A model generated the notes under the pieces. The model was given only the letters and a program-made list of their open reading frames with translations. It was not told the origin of the DNA and did not search any database. The position numbers were made by a program, and so were the translations under genes. A stretch of DNA of 64,000 nt from Lachnospiraceae bacterium (GTDB taxonomy: Bacteria; Bacillota; Clostridia; Lachnospirales; Lachnospiraceae): NCBI GenBank assembly GCA_017461725.1, contig JAFTXG010000031.1:62001-126000 (forward strand), read 5' to 3'. Positions 15,927 to 24,537 of the stretch are shown piece by piece (positions within the stretch are counted from its first letter, which is position 1; each line of letters begins with the position of its first letter).

Positions 15927-16472
15927 ATGACAAAGCTGTTTGCAATAGCGGAATACTTATCGGGAGAGGATATTCGATCGATTCGAAAAAAACTATCGTT
16001 GACCCAAAAGGAATTTGCGGAGCTGGTCAACATTTCAGTAAAGACGGTGGAGCGCTGGGAAACCGGAGATAAACCGGTGACCGGCCCTGTGGTCACATTG
16101 GTCAAACTTCTGACAGAGAATCCACAGATTCCGGAAATGTACCGGATCGCAACCAGACCGTATCCGATGCGGTTGTGGTATATGTACGGTCAGGAGATAT
16201 GCACCGTCATTGATGTGGATGAGGGCAGCAGATTGGTGAAGATCCGCAATTATACGAATCGGTATCAATATCGCGCTTTCGGGCGGGAGGAGTACCCTAC
16301 CTTTGAACAGTATGAGGAGTTTTTGGAATCCCGCTGTTTTCCCAGAAGCCGTGATAAGATAAAGTGGGAGTTGAGAGAGCTGGATGTGCCTTTTTATGAT
16401 CCCCTTTTGATTATCGAGAAGACAGAAGGGCGGATGGCAGAGGATGATTTCTGGATAAGGATCGAGAGGTGA
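15927..16472 (+). CDS. XRE-family HTH regulator with a C-terminal domain partnering a HipA-like kinase
   Basis: A 181-residue cytoplasmic protein. Residues 14-66 form a Cro/CI-type helix-turn-helix (IRKKLSLTQKEFAELVNISVKTVERWE). The remainder (YGQEICTVIDVDEGSRLVKI, AFGREEYPTFEQYEEFLESR, DPLLIIEKTEGRMAEDDFWI) matches, from memory, the domain that precedes HipA-like kinases in Lachnospiraceae. It probably represses its own promoter through the two inverted repeats and pairs with the kinase encoded downstream in the same frame. GGGAGAGAGG precedes ATG. In this strain the kinase is truncated, so the regulator may now act alone. Confidence 0.75.
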   Translation: MTKLFAIAEYLSGEDIRSIRKKLSLTQKEFAELVNISVKTVERWETGDKPVTGPVVTLVKLLTENPQIPEMYRIATRPYPMRLWYMYGQEICTVIDVDEGSRLVKIRNYTNRYQYRAFGREEYPTFEQYEEFLESRCFPRSRDKIKWELRELDVPFYDPLLIIEKTEGRMAEDDFWIRIER

Positions 16473-17069
16473 GCAATTCGGGGGTGCCGGAGCCGAAATT
16501 TCCTTCCTGATGGCTGGCAGCTGATCACGCTGGAGAGACTGTTTCAGAATTTCTACGGGCAGAGTCTGTACAGAAGCCTGTATAAAATCACGAATCATGA
16601 AAGCCGCTTGAAATTTCTGGTGGACCAGATTGTTCGGATCACGAAGCTGGAGAAGTTTGGTGAATATATGAGCAAATTACTTACCTTAGATGCCATTTTC
16701 CTCAATGAAGATCGTCATACACACAATATTGCAGTGCTTATGGATCGGGAAGGCGAGTATCATTATTGCCCTTTTTTTGATCATGGTGCGGCCCTCCTTT
16801 CGGACACAACCCTGGACTATCCGCTGACTGCGCCGATTGATCAGTTGATAGGATCGGCCAGGGCGAAAACTTTTTGTGATGATTTCGACGAACAGCTGGA
16901 TATTGCGGAGAAACTGTATGGACAGCAGATACGGTTTGGTTTTGGAGAAAAGGAGATAGACCGAATGCTCGAAGCGGAGGCGTATTATCCGAAGGAGATA
17001 CAGGCCAGAGTTAAGACGATCCTGCTTGATCAGAGGAGAAAGTATTCGTATCTGTGGAGTAATGGGTGA
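16473..17069 (+). pseudogene. HipA-like Ser/Thr kinase lacking its N-terminal region
   Basis: Directly after the stop of the upstream regulator, in the same frame, 198 codons encode the C-terminal part of a HipA-like kinase: GCRSRNFLPDGWQLITLERL, then LDAIFLNEDRHTHNIAVL with the catalytic Asn-x-Asp-Arg-His pattern, then FFDHGAALLSD as the metal-binding DFG equivalent. The N-terminal ATP-gripping subdomain (roughly 60-80 residues in relatives, from memory) is missing, and no start codon with a ribosome site precedes the remaining part; TTG at 16608 or internal ATGs would leave even less. An internal deletion joining the end of the regulator gene to the middle of the kinase gene explains this. 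The kinase is probably inactive. Confidence 0.65.
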
Positions 17070-17188
17070 AGAACGTTGTAAAAAGAGAAAATTAATTACA
17101 ATTTTGTGGCTGGGAATTGTAACTAGCCACTGCCATTTTCCGTGTATTAGGGTGAAAGGCCTTTAACGATAAGGGGAGGAGGACTGAC

Positions 17189-17746
17189 GTGGAAGATCAA
17201 AAAATCGTAGATTTGTACTGGGAGCGCTCCGAAGCTGCGATTTCCGAAACGCAGAAAAAGTATGGCAGATACTGTCATTACATTGCTTACCATATCCTGT
17301 ACTCCGACGAAGACGCGGAAGAGTGTGTGAACGACACCTACATAAAGGCGTGGAACGCCATGCCGCCTCACAGACCACAGCTGCTCTCCGCGTTTTTGGG
17401 GAAAATCACCCGCAACACGGCGCTGGACCGCTGTCATTATGAGCATGCGAAGAAACGGTCCAAAGAGATGACATTGGTCCTGGACGAGATGGGTCAGTGT
17501 ATTCCGACTGAAAAAGATGGCGGTTCCATGGCGGATGAACTGGCACTCAAGGAGGCGATCAACGGATTTATGCGGTCGTTGAAGCCGCAGACCCGGATGA
17601 TTTTTGTGCGCCGATACTGGTATTTGTGTTCGGTGAAAGAGATTGCCAAGGATTTTGAACTGTCGGTGAGCAATGTAAAGATTATTCTGCTGCGCACCAG
17701 AAACAAATTTAAAGAGTATTTGGAGCAGGAGGGGATCGAGATATGA
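17189..17746 (+). CDS. ECF-type RNA polymerase sigma factor
   Basis: A 185-residue sigma-70 family protein. Region 2 is visible as YIAYHILYSDEDAEECVNDTYIKAWNAMPP, region 4 as LKPQTRMIFVRRYWYLCSVKEIAKDFELSVSNVKIILLRTRNK with its helix-turn-helix. GTG at 17189 follows GGGGAGGAGG. The gene overlaps the serpin-anti-sigma gene by four bases (ATGA), the usual coupling of an ECF factor with its regulator. An inverted repeat TTACAATT-N11-AATTGTAA at 17096-17122 lies upstream and may be part of its control. Target promoters are unknown. Confidence 0.88.
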   Translation: MEDQKIVDLYWERSEAAISETQKKYGRYCHYIAYHILYSDEDAEECVNDTYIKAWNAMPPHRPQLLSAFLGKITRNTALDRCHYEHAKKRSKEMTLVLDEMGQCIPTEKDGGSMADELALKEAINGFMRSLKPQTRMIFVRRYWYLCSVKEIAKDFELSVSNVKIILLRTRNKFKEYLEQEGIEI

Positions 17747-19302
17747 AGAAAGAGAAGATGCTCAGAGCCTTGAGTCTGATGGACGAGGAGTTTGTTGCGG
17801 AAGCCATGCCCAGGAAGCTGAGGGCAGCAGAGGCGGGTGAGCCGGCAGCAGAAGAAAAGCAACGGCGTTGGTCATTTAAAGCAAGGGCAAAGAAAAAACC
17901 GGCGAGGAACCGCAGGGCCGGCCGGATCGTCGGTGCAGTCACCGGGCTGGCGGTGGCGGCCGCGGCGGCGCTCCTGGTCGGAGTCGTATTCGGAAGTGAC
18001 TATTTCATTCCGGGCGAGGACTACACCATAGAGGCCCAGGCTGTCGGCGAGGCGGTTTACCCGGAGATGGCACCCTATCCCGATGAGTCCAAATACATCA
18101 AATTAAGTGGAGAATTTGACAGTGACGCTTTCGGTGTGGTCTATGATGCCTGGCGGGATGACCAGAAGGCTCAGCGAAACCAGCCCGACGGCTACGACGA
18201 GGGGGCAGACCGGTTCGCAGCACTGACGATACCGCAGTTCCTCCGCGGAGCCGGTGAGGAAAATGTGGTTTACTCGCCGCTCAATGTCTACATGGCTCTG
18301 GCCATGGCCGCGGAGATTACTGACGGCGAGGGCAGGCAGCAGATTCTTGATCTGCTGGGAGCGGACAGTATCGAGACGTTGCGCTGGAAGGTACCTGCCG
18401 TGTGGAATGCCCACTATTGCGACGACGGAGCCACCACCAGTATTCTGGCCAGTTCGCTGTGGCTGGATGATTCAGTAAATTATAATGCCGAAACGGTAAA
18501 ACTGTTGGCGGAGAATTATTACGCTTCCTCCTACCGGGGAGATATGCAGTCTCAGGTGATGGGTGATGCGCTGAGGGCATGGCTTAATCAGCAGACCGGC
18601 GGATTGCTGGAGGACTATGTTGAGGACATCGAGATAGACCCGGAGACGGTGCTTTCTCTGGCGACGACGGTGTATTTCCGGGAAAAGTGGGAGAATGAAT
18701 TCTCCGAAAACAATACCCGGACCGATGTGTTCCACGCGCTGTCCGGCGATGTGAACGGTGAGTTTATGTATCAATGTCCGGATCAGAATTATTACTGGGC
18801 GGAGAAGTTCGGAGCTACCTACCAGCAGTTGGATAATGGCGATAAGATGTGGTTTATCCTGCCGGACGAGGGTGTGTCGGTGGATGAGGTCCTGGCGGAG
18901 ACTGAGCTGACCGAGTTTCTGGCCGCGGGATATGACTGGGAGAACAGCAAGCGGGTGATCATCCACTTTTATCTGCCCAAGTTTGACGTTTCCTCCAGGC
19001 TGGATCTGACCGGCGGACTGAAGGAACTGGGCATCACAAAGGTATTTACTCCGGGAGCAGCCGATTTCTCGCCGATTGCCGACAATCTGTCGGAGGCGTA
19101 TTTCAGCGAAGTTCAGCATGCGGTCAGAGTGGTGGCAGACGAGGAAGGCGTGACTGCAGCCGCTTATACGGAGATCATGGAGGCCGGGGCGGCGGAGCCG
19201 CCCACCGAGGAGATCGAATTTAAGCTGAACAGACCCTTCATCTTTGCGATCACCGGAAGGGACGGACTGCCCATGTTTGTGGGCGTGGTGAATCAACCGT
19301 AG
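17743..19302 (+). CDS. Membrane-anchored serpin with an anti-sigma-like cytoplasmic head
   Basis: A 519-residue bitopic protein. Residues 1-60 are cytoplasmic and begin like many Clostridial ECF-associated anti-sigma proteins (LRALSLMDEEFVAEAMP). One membrane segment covers 61-83. From about 155 on there is a complete serpin fold: FAALTIPQFLRGAGEENVVYSPLNVYMALAMAAE, LATTVYFREKWENEF, the hinge and reactive loop starting DEEGVTAAAYTEIM at about 467, and the closing FKLNRPFIFAIT and FVGVV. Hinge residues are small (G-V-T-A-A-A), as needed for inhibitory loop insertion. Counting P17 from the second last hinge Glu puts P1-P1' near Ala-Ala in MEAGAAEPP, suggesting elastase- or subtilisin-like targets. 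Fusion of protease trap and sigma control suggests a protease-sensing switch; that is inference. Confidence 0.85.
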   Translation: MKKEKMLRALSLMDEEFVAEAMPRKLRAAEAGEPAAEEKQRRWSFKARAKKKPARNRRAGRIVGAVTGLAVAAAAALLVGVVFGSDYFIPGEDYTIEAQAVGEAVYPEMAPYPDESKYIKLSGEFDSDAFGVVYDAWRDDQKAQRNQPDGYDEGADRFAALTIPQFLRGAGEENVVYSPLNVYMALAMAAEITDGEGRQQILDLLGADSIETLRWKVPAVWNAHYCDDGATTSILASSLWLDDSVNYNAETVKLLAENYYASSYRGDMQSQVMGDALRAWLNQQTGGLLEDYVEDIEIDPETVLSLATTVYFREKWENEFSENNTRTDVFHALSGDVNGEFMYQCPDQNYYWAEKFGATYQQLDNGDKMWFILPDEGVSVDEVLAETELTEFLAAGYDWENSKRVIIHFYLPKFDVSSRLDLTGGLKELGITKVFTPGAADFSPIADNLSEAYFSEVQHAVRVVADEEGVTAAAYTEIMEAGAAEPPTEEIEFKLNRPFIFAITGRDGLPMFVGVVNQP

Positions 19303-19345
19303 CGGAGATCGACCGCTTTACGCCATGTCTTGTGATTGGGCTGTT

Positions 19346-19457
19346 GGTTGAATGCAACCGTAGAAAACATGACTTAAATCAACGAATAGTTGATTTTCAT
19401 CAAAAACCCCTGTCTTGAATACAACGATATGTTGCTGTATAATACAAGCAATCGTTG
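19346..19457 (+). promoter_or_regulatory. Promoter of the XRE-ABC exporter operon with several inverted repeats
   Basis: TTGAAT at 19415-19420, 17-base spacer, TATAAT at 19438-19443. Around it lie GGTTG-N4-CAACC (19346-19359), AAATCAAC-N5-GTTGATTT (19376-19396), and CAACGAT (19422-19428) paired with ATCGTTG (19451-19457). The last pair brackets the -10 element. All share a GTTGA/TCAAC-like core and are good candidates for binding sites of the XRE protein encoded next. Confidence 0.55.
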
Positions 19458-19480
19458 AATTCGAGACAGGGGGATTTTTT

Positions 19481-20413
19481 ATGGAGTCCATTGGGAAGAT
19501 CATTGTGAAGCTGAGACAGTGTGCAGGTGTTACCCAGGAAAAGCTGGGCCAGGCATTGGGCGTGACCACACAGGCGGTCAGCCGCTGGGAGTGCGGCGGG
19601 ACACCGGATGCGTCCTTGCTGCCGGCTATCGCTGACTTTTTTCATGTGAGCATAGATGAACTGTTTGGCCGGGAGGCGAAACAGGCGGGGAAAAGTCTGG
19701 AGGCACAGATCACGTCAGCCGTGGCCTCATGCGCCCAGGAGAGTCGGTTTGACCGGGCATTTCAGCTCTGCCGCAGCGTGCGTAACGGCCTGCTCTCCGA
19801 GTATGTAAATCAGAGTCTGGATGTGCTGGGTGATGACTACGGCGATAAGCTGGGCGGAGTGGAGGTATATTCCGCCAACATGACGGATTGGGGCGTGGCC
19901 TGGTCAAAGATGATGGAGAATGATCACAGTTTTTTCCTGATGCCTGAGCCGGAAAAAGGCTTTGGCAGTGTGCTGGCCCAGCCGGAGGAGTATGAGCGGT
20001 TGTTCGCCCTGCTGGGGAAGCCGGGCTGCAGCGCTGTCCTGATCTACCTGTACGGGAATAATCATCAGAAGTCACCGGGATTTTCTGCCCAGTGGGTGTC
20101 GGAGGGCGTGGGGCTGCCTATCGAACAGACCAGAGGAATCCTTGAGGGACTGACGGAGGCGGAGCTGATGTCCTGCCAGAAGGTTCGGGTCAGCCGTGAG
20201 GAGGAGATTGAAATCTACTCACTGAAGCAGAGCATGGATATGAGCGTGCTGCTTTTGCTGCTCAATGCCCGCTATTGTATTCACTGTCCGACCGCATTTG
20301 CTCCCCTCTGGGATGAGCGGAGTAAACCGATTTTGGCAAGATCGGACTGGAATGGCGATGCAAACGGAGCAAAAATGGGAACCAGCGGAGTGCTGGGGAG
20401 AGACCCCAGATAG
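19481..20413 (+). CDS. XRE-family transcriptional regulator of an ABC exporter operon
   Basis: A 310-residue protein starting at ATG 19481 after GGGGG. A Cro/CI helix-turn-helix fills residues 1-60 (LRQCAGVTQEKLGQALGVTTQAVSRWE). The rest resembles the variable C-terminal part of regulators next to ABC exporters, with a winged-helix-like stretch near 210-240 (GLPIEQTRGILEGLTEAELM). A longer frame from 19415 runs through the promoter and is unlikely. The exporter gene starts 12 bases after the stop. It probably senses a compound exported by the pair, but the ligand is unknown. Confidence 0.82.
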   Translation: MESIGKIIVKLRQCAGVTQEKLGQALGVTTQAVSRWECGGTPDASLLPAIADFFHVSIDELFGREAKQAGKSLEAQITSAVASCAQESRFDRAFQLCRSVRNGLLSEYVNQSLDVLGDDYGDKLGGVEVYSANMTDWGVAWSKMMENDHSFFLMPEPEKGFGSVLAQPEEYERLFALLGKPGCSAVLIYLYGNNHQKSPGFSAQWVSEGVGLPIEQTRGILEGLTEAELMSCQKVRVSREEEIEIYSLKQSMDMSVLLLLLNARYCIHCPTAFAPLWDERSKPILARSDWNGDANGAKMGTSGVLGRDPR

Positions 20414-20424
20414 AGGAGAGCGTG

Positions 20425-22302
20425 ATGAAAAAGCAAACTGCAATGGCGCGGATGCTGTCCAATGTATGGCAGCGTGACCGCGGAATCTATTTAAACTGTG
20501 CGGTCTACACGGTGATCGCATTGATGATGCCGTTGATCTCGGTGGCGTTTCCCAAGGTGCTGCTGGGGGTGGTAACTTCGGAAGCTGTTGGGGGCGAATA
20601 TTCCGAAATCAGCCAGGGAGGAGCGGGGATTCTCGGAACAGCAGGAATTGCCGGAGCCGTGACCGGATTCACAGGAAGCGTGTCCTCCGGCGAACGACTG
20701 GTCTATATTTGTGTCAGCTTTCTTCTGGTCGGCGGTGCGGTCTACTTTCTGGAATCCTGGCTCAATAACCGCTGCTATCCGCGGATCTGTGCCCTGCGCA
20801 TCGATTATCTGAGAGATCAGGTCGTCAAGCTGATGCAGATTGAGTATCGCCACACCGAGGATTCCGCTTTTTATGAGCAGTACGAGATGGGAATGAACGC
20901 CTGCAACGGAAACAATCAGGGATTGGAGGCGATTTACCACAAACTTTACGAATTGCCCGCGCTGGTGGTCACTGTGCTGGTGCTCTCGGCGATCGTGGGC
21001 TGGAGAAGTCCACTGGTGCTGGCGGCCATTGTATTACATATCGCGGTGACGGTCTGGGTGACCGTGCGGGTGCAGAAGTACCGCTACGCCAAAAAGGAGG
21101 AGCTTTCCCATCACAGCCGCCGCTATGGGGAGTTTAGTCGAAGCGCACAGGATTTTTCCTACGGCAAGGATGTGCGGGTCTATGACCTTAAAGGAAGGGT
21201 CATGGATCATTATCTTCAGGATGTGAAGGGGTATCTGGGCGTATATAAGCTGATCGCCAGCCGGGAGTTTTTGCTGGGGATTGCCGGTCTGGTGACGCTC
21301 CTGATCGCCGATGTGACCACCTACGGCGTGCTGACCTGGCTGACGGTCAACGGGATGAGTATTGCGGATTATTCCATGTATGTGGTGGCGGCGGTGACGT
21401 TGACTGCGAAAATGACAGCGCTCTCCGACAATATCACCTATATCACTAACGAATATCTGTACGTGAAGGATTTCTACCGATTCATGGATGCCGATCTGGG
21501 TGAAAAGGGCGGTGATGTGTCCGCGGCAGAGGCGGGAATTCCGCTGGAGATCGAGTTTGATCATGTGACCTTCCGCTATCCCGGCACGGACAAAACTGTT
21601 TTCTCCGATTTCAGTCTGCACATTCCGGCGGGACAGCGGCTGGCGGTGGTGGGTGTCAACGGAGCGGGAAAATCCACACTGATCAAGCTGCTTCTGGGTT
21701 TCTTCCCGGTGGATTCCGGCGAGATCCGGATCAACGGTGTCAATGTGCAGGATTATAATAGGGAAGCGCTGTACTCCATGTTTGCGGCAGTCTTTCAGGA
21801 GACCAATGTGATCGCCTTCACGGTGGCGGAGAATATTGCCGGCAGCGAGGAGATGGACGAGGAGAAGGTTTGGCAGGCGCTGAGGCAGGTGGGGATGGAG
21901 GAAAAAATCCGCGCCCTGCCGAAGGGCATCCACCAGACGATGCTGAAGGTCATCGAGGAGGATGGAGTTCAGTTTTCCGGCGGGGAAAATCAGAAGCTGT
22001 CCATCGCCAGAGCCTTGTATAAGGGCGGAAACTGTGTGATCATGGATGAGCCGACGGCGGCTCTGGATGCGCTGGCGGAGGCTGAAGTCTACGAGGAATT
22101 TGACCGGCTGACGGAGAATAAGACGGCAATCTACATTTCCCACCGGCTGGCTTCCACCAAATTTTGCGATTGTATCGCACTGCTGGACGGCGACGGGCTG
22201 AAGGAGTATGGCACCCACAGTGAATTGATGGAGAAGCAGGGCGTGTACTATGATATGTTCATGACCCAGAGCAAATATTATCGGGAGGGGGCAGCGGAAT
22301 GA
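20425..22302 (+). CDS. ABC exporter half-transporter, subunit 1
   Basis: A 625-residue membrane-ATPase fusion (type IV exporter half). Six membrane segments are expected in residues 20-320. The ATPase has Walker A GVNGAGKST at about 410, signature FSGGENQK near 516, Walker B CVIMDEPT near 538 with the catalytic Glu, and an H-loop in YISHRLAS. It overlaps the next gene by four bases, and the two products should form a heterodimer. ATG at 20425, 6 bases after GAGGAG, is preferred to GTG at 20422. Between membrane segments 1 and 2 there is a long Gly/Ala/Ser-rich extracellular loop. The cargo is unknown; multidrug or peptide export is typical. Confidence 0.9.
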   Translation: MKKQTAMARMLSNVWQRDRGIYLNCAVYTVIALMMPLISVAFPKVLLGVVTSEAVGGEYSEISQGGAGILGTAGIAGAVTGFTGSVSSGERLVYICVSFLLVGGAVYFLESWLNNRCYPRICALRIDYLRDQVVKLMQIEYRHTEDSAFYEQYEMGMNACNGNNQGLEAIYHKLYELPALVVTVLVLSAIVGWRSPLVLAAIVLHIAVTVWVTVRVQKYRYAKKEELSHHSRRYGEFSRSAQDFSYGKDVRVYDLKGRVMDHYLQDVKGYLGVYKLIASREFLLGIAGLVTLLIADVTTYGVLTWLTVNGMSIADYSMYVVAAVTLTAKMTALSDNITYITNEYLYVKDFYRFMDADLGEKGGDVSAAEAGIPLEIEFDHVTFRYPGTDKTVFSDFSLHIPAGQRLAVVGVNGAGKSTLIKLLLGFFPVDSGEIRINGVNVQDYNREALYSMFAAVFQETNVIAFTVAENIAGSEEMDEEKVWQALRQVGMEEKIRALPKGIHQTMLKVIEEDGVQFSGGENQKLSIARALYKGGNCVIMDEPTAALDALAEAEVYEEFDRLTENKTAIYISHRLASTKFCDCIALLDGDGLKEYGTHSELMEKQGVYYDMFMTQSKYYREGAAE

Positions 22303-24317
22303 AAAACGGACAAAAATTGAAGCTGATGTTCGGGCTGGTATGGAAGCTGCGTCCCGCCTACTACTTCTGGATGCTGTTTTCCACGGTGGCTCACGCGGGG
22401 CAGGTGCTGGGAAATGTGATTTTTCCCAAGTTTCTGATCGATGAGCTGACCGGGGGAGCGACGAGTGCTTCGGCCGGAGCCGGTAGAGGGTTGGTGAGTG
22501 CTGCGGTCGAAGCCGGTGGAGGGCTGGTGAGTGCTGCGGTCGGGAGTGATATGGTCGGAGAAACGAAGGTGGCAGCGCTCGTCGGCTGGGTGGCGCTGAT
22601 CGCCGGAAGCAATCTGATCTTTACCTTATTAAAGAAGATCGCAAAGCGGCGCACCGATGTGCTGAATGCCGAGGTGCCCATGCTGATCGAGGGAGAGTTT
22701 ACCCGGAAGGTTATGTCTCTTAAGTACAGCTGTCTGGAGGATCCCTACTATCTGGATCTGAAAGAGCGGGCGGTGTTTGCCAATGAAAACCAGGGAGCGG
22801 TCAATTCTCTGATCAATCTGGGCATGACGATCCTCACCCAGGCGGTGACACTGGCGGGACTGATTGCCGTCTTGCTGCAGCTGGGGCCGGTACTTTTGTT
22901 GATGCTGGCTGCCACCATCGGACTGATGCTGGTGATTCGGGCCAGATTTTCCGCTATCTATCAGCGGATCACGCAGGAACTGATCCCGGTGAACCGAAAG
23001 TACGGCTACTATATCAATCTGGCCTACAGCAACCAGATGCAGAAGGATATTCGCCTCTATTCCATGCAGGAGATGATTGGCGGACGTGTATCCCAGTTCA
23101 ACCGGGAGCTGAACAGCTGGCTCAGTGAGATATACTATAAGCAGGGAACCAGCAACGGTCTTTATCAGGTGGTGACCATGCTGCAGACGGTGCTGGCCTA
23201 TGGATATGTGGGCAGCAGAGCGCTGGGCGGTCAGGTGACCGTCGGCGGACTGACCATGTACGCCAATGCGGCCATCAATTTCTCCTCGTCGGTGATGGAA
23301 CTGGGCAATTCCGTGATCCAGATGATGCAGGTTCTGAGCTTCCTTGATCCTTTTGTGGAGCTGATGGCGCTGCCGGAGGCGGAGGATGAGGGCAAGGTGC
23401 TCTTCGCGGGCGAGATCGAGACCATCGAATTTTGTCATGTGTGCTTTTCCTATCCGAAAACGGAAGCAAAGGTGCTGGACGATGTGAATTTTTGCATCGA
23501 AAAGGGACAGCACATCAGCGTGGTTGGGCGCAACGGCGCGGGAAAGAGCACCATCGTCAAGCTGCTCTGTCGGCTGTATCATCCCGATTCGGGTGTGATC
23601 ATGATCAACGGGCGCAATATTTTTGAATATGAACTGAAAAGCTATCTGAGAGCAGTGGCGGCAGTGTTCCAGGATTTCAAGCTGTTTAATTTCAGTATCG
23701 AGGAGAATATCACCTGTGAGGCGCTGTCAGCTGAAATGGCAGACAGGGCAGACCGGCAGATTTTCCGGGGAAAAAGACAGGGCCTGCAGGGAAAAAGACA
23801 GGATGTCCGGACAAAATGGCGGAGAAATACGGGACTGCCGGCAGATGGGAAGGCAGCTGCCAGTGATGGAAACGCGGATCAAAGGGTTGTGCGGATTCTC
23901 GAAAATGTGGGGCTCTCCGAGAAGATCAACTCTCTCCCCGACGGGATCCACACTCTCTACGGAAAATCCTACGACAAGACGGCGGTGGACTTTTCCGGCG
24001 GTCAGGCCCAGAAAGTGGCCATCGCCAGAGCGCTCTACAAGGATGCCTCGCTGGTTATTCTGGATGAGCCCACCTCGGCGCTGGATCCCATTGCCGAGGC
24101 GGAGATCTATGAGAATTTCCACACGCTGGTGGGCGACAAAACGGCGGTGTATATCTCACACCGCATGTCCAGCTCGGTATTTTGTGATAAGGTCATGGTG
24201 ATCAACCACGGAAGGGTGGAGGCCTTTGACAGCCACGAGGAGCTGATGAAGGATACAGAAGGACTGTATTATCAGCTGTTCACTGCGCAGGCGGAGAATT
24301 ATACGGAGAGTGTGTGA
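22299..24317 (+). CDS. ABC exporter half-transporter, subunit 2, with insertions
   Basis: A 672-residue partner of the preceding half-transporter. Walker A GRNGAGKST lies near 410, signature FSGGQAQK near 565, Walker B VILDEPTSALD near 586, H-loop in YISHRMSS. Both ATP sites of the pair therefore look catalytically competent. From Walker A to signature this subunit is about 48 residues longer than subunit 1, owing to a polar, basic insert (around GKRQGLQGKRQDVR, 23720-23890). The first extracellular loop carries a tandem 33-base duplication (22482-22547, GLVSAAV twice). Neither insertion interrupts a core motif. Confidence 0.88.
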   Translation: MKNGQKLKLMFGLVWKLRPAYYFWMLFSTVAHAGQVLGNVIFPKFLIDELTGGATSASAGAGRGLVSAAVEAGGGLVSAAVGSDMVGETKVAALVGWVALIAGSNLIFTLLKKIAKRRTDVLNAEVPMLIEGEFTRKVMSLKYSCLEDPYYLDLKERAVFANENQGAVNSLINLGMTILTQAVTLAGLIAVLLQLGPVLLLMLAATIGLMLVIRARFSAIYQRITQELIPVNRKYGYYINLAYSNQMQKDIRLYSMQEMIGGRVSQFNRELNSWLSEIYYKQGTSNGLYQVVTMLQTVLAYGYVGSRALGGQVTVGGLTMYANAAINFSSSVMELGNSVIQMMQVLSFLDPFVELMALPEAEDEGKVLFAGEIETIEFCHVCFSYPKTEAKVLDDVNFCIEKGQHISVVGRNGAGKSTIVKLLCRLYHPDSGVIMINGRNIFEYELKSYLRAVAAVFQDFKLFNFSIEENITCEALSAEMADRADRQIFRGKRQGLQGKRQDVRTKWRRNTGLPADGKAAASDGNADQRVVRILENVGLSEKINSLPDGIHTLYGKSYDKTAVDFSGGQAQKVAIARALYKDASLVILDEPTSALDPIAEAEIYENFHTLVGDKTAVYISHRMSSSVFCDKVMVINHGRVEAFDSHEELMKDTEGLYYQLFTAQAENYTESV

Positions 24318-24324
24318 AGCCACT

Positions 24325-24454
24325 GTAACCGCCAAAAATCATTGCAGCCACGAGAAATTGTTGTACCACAAAAAATGGTTGCAGCCACGAGAAATTGTTG
24401 TACCACAAGAAATGGTTGCAGACACAGGAAACGATTGCAGACATGAGAACTGTC
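24325..24454. repeat. Minisatellite, about seven copies of an 18-19 base unit
   Basis: The unit is roughly G-x-A-x-C-A-C-x-A-x-A-A-A-x-x-x-x-T-T. Two 37-base double units (24344-24380 and 24381-24417) differ at one position only; flanking copies at 24325-24343, 24418-24436 and 24437-24454 are more degenerate. It fills the gap between the exporter stop and its terminator. No start codon with a ribosome site suggests translation. Confidence 0.75.
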
Positions 24455-24460
24455 GCAAAC

Positions 24461-24498
24461 AAAGAGAGAACACCCTTCTCGGGGTGTCCTCTCTTTTT
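24461..24498 (+). terminator. Bidirectional terminator after the exporter operon
   Basis: AAAGAGAG-A-ACACCC pairs with GGGTGT-C-CTCTCTTT and is followed by TT; it lies between convergent genes. Confidence 0.8.
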
Positions 24499-24537
24499 CT
24501 TACCTTATTTACGTTGAAAGCACTGATGCGCAGATGT

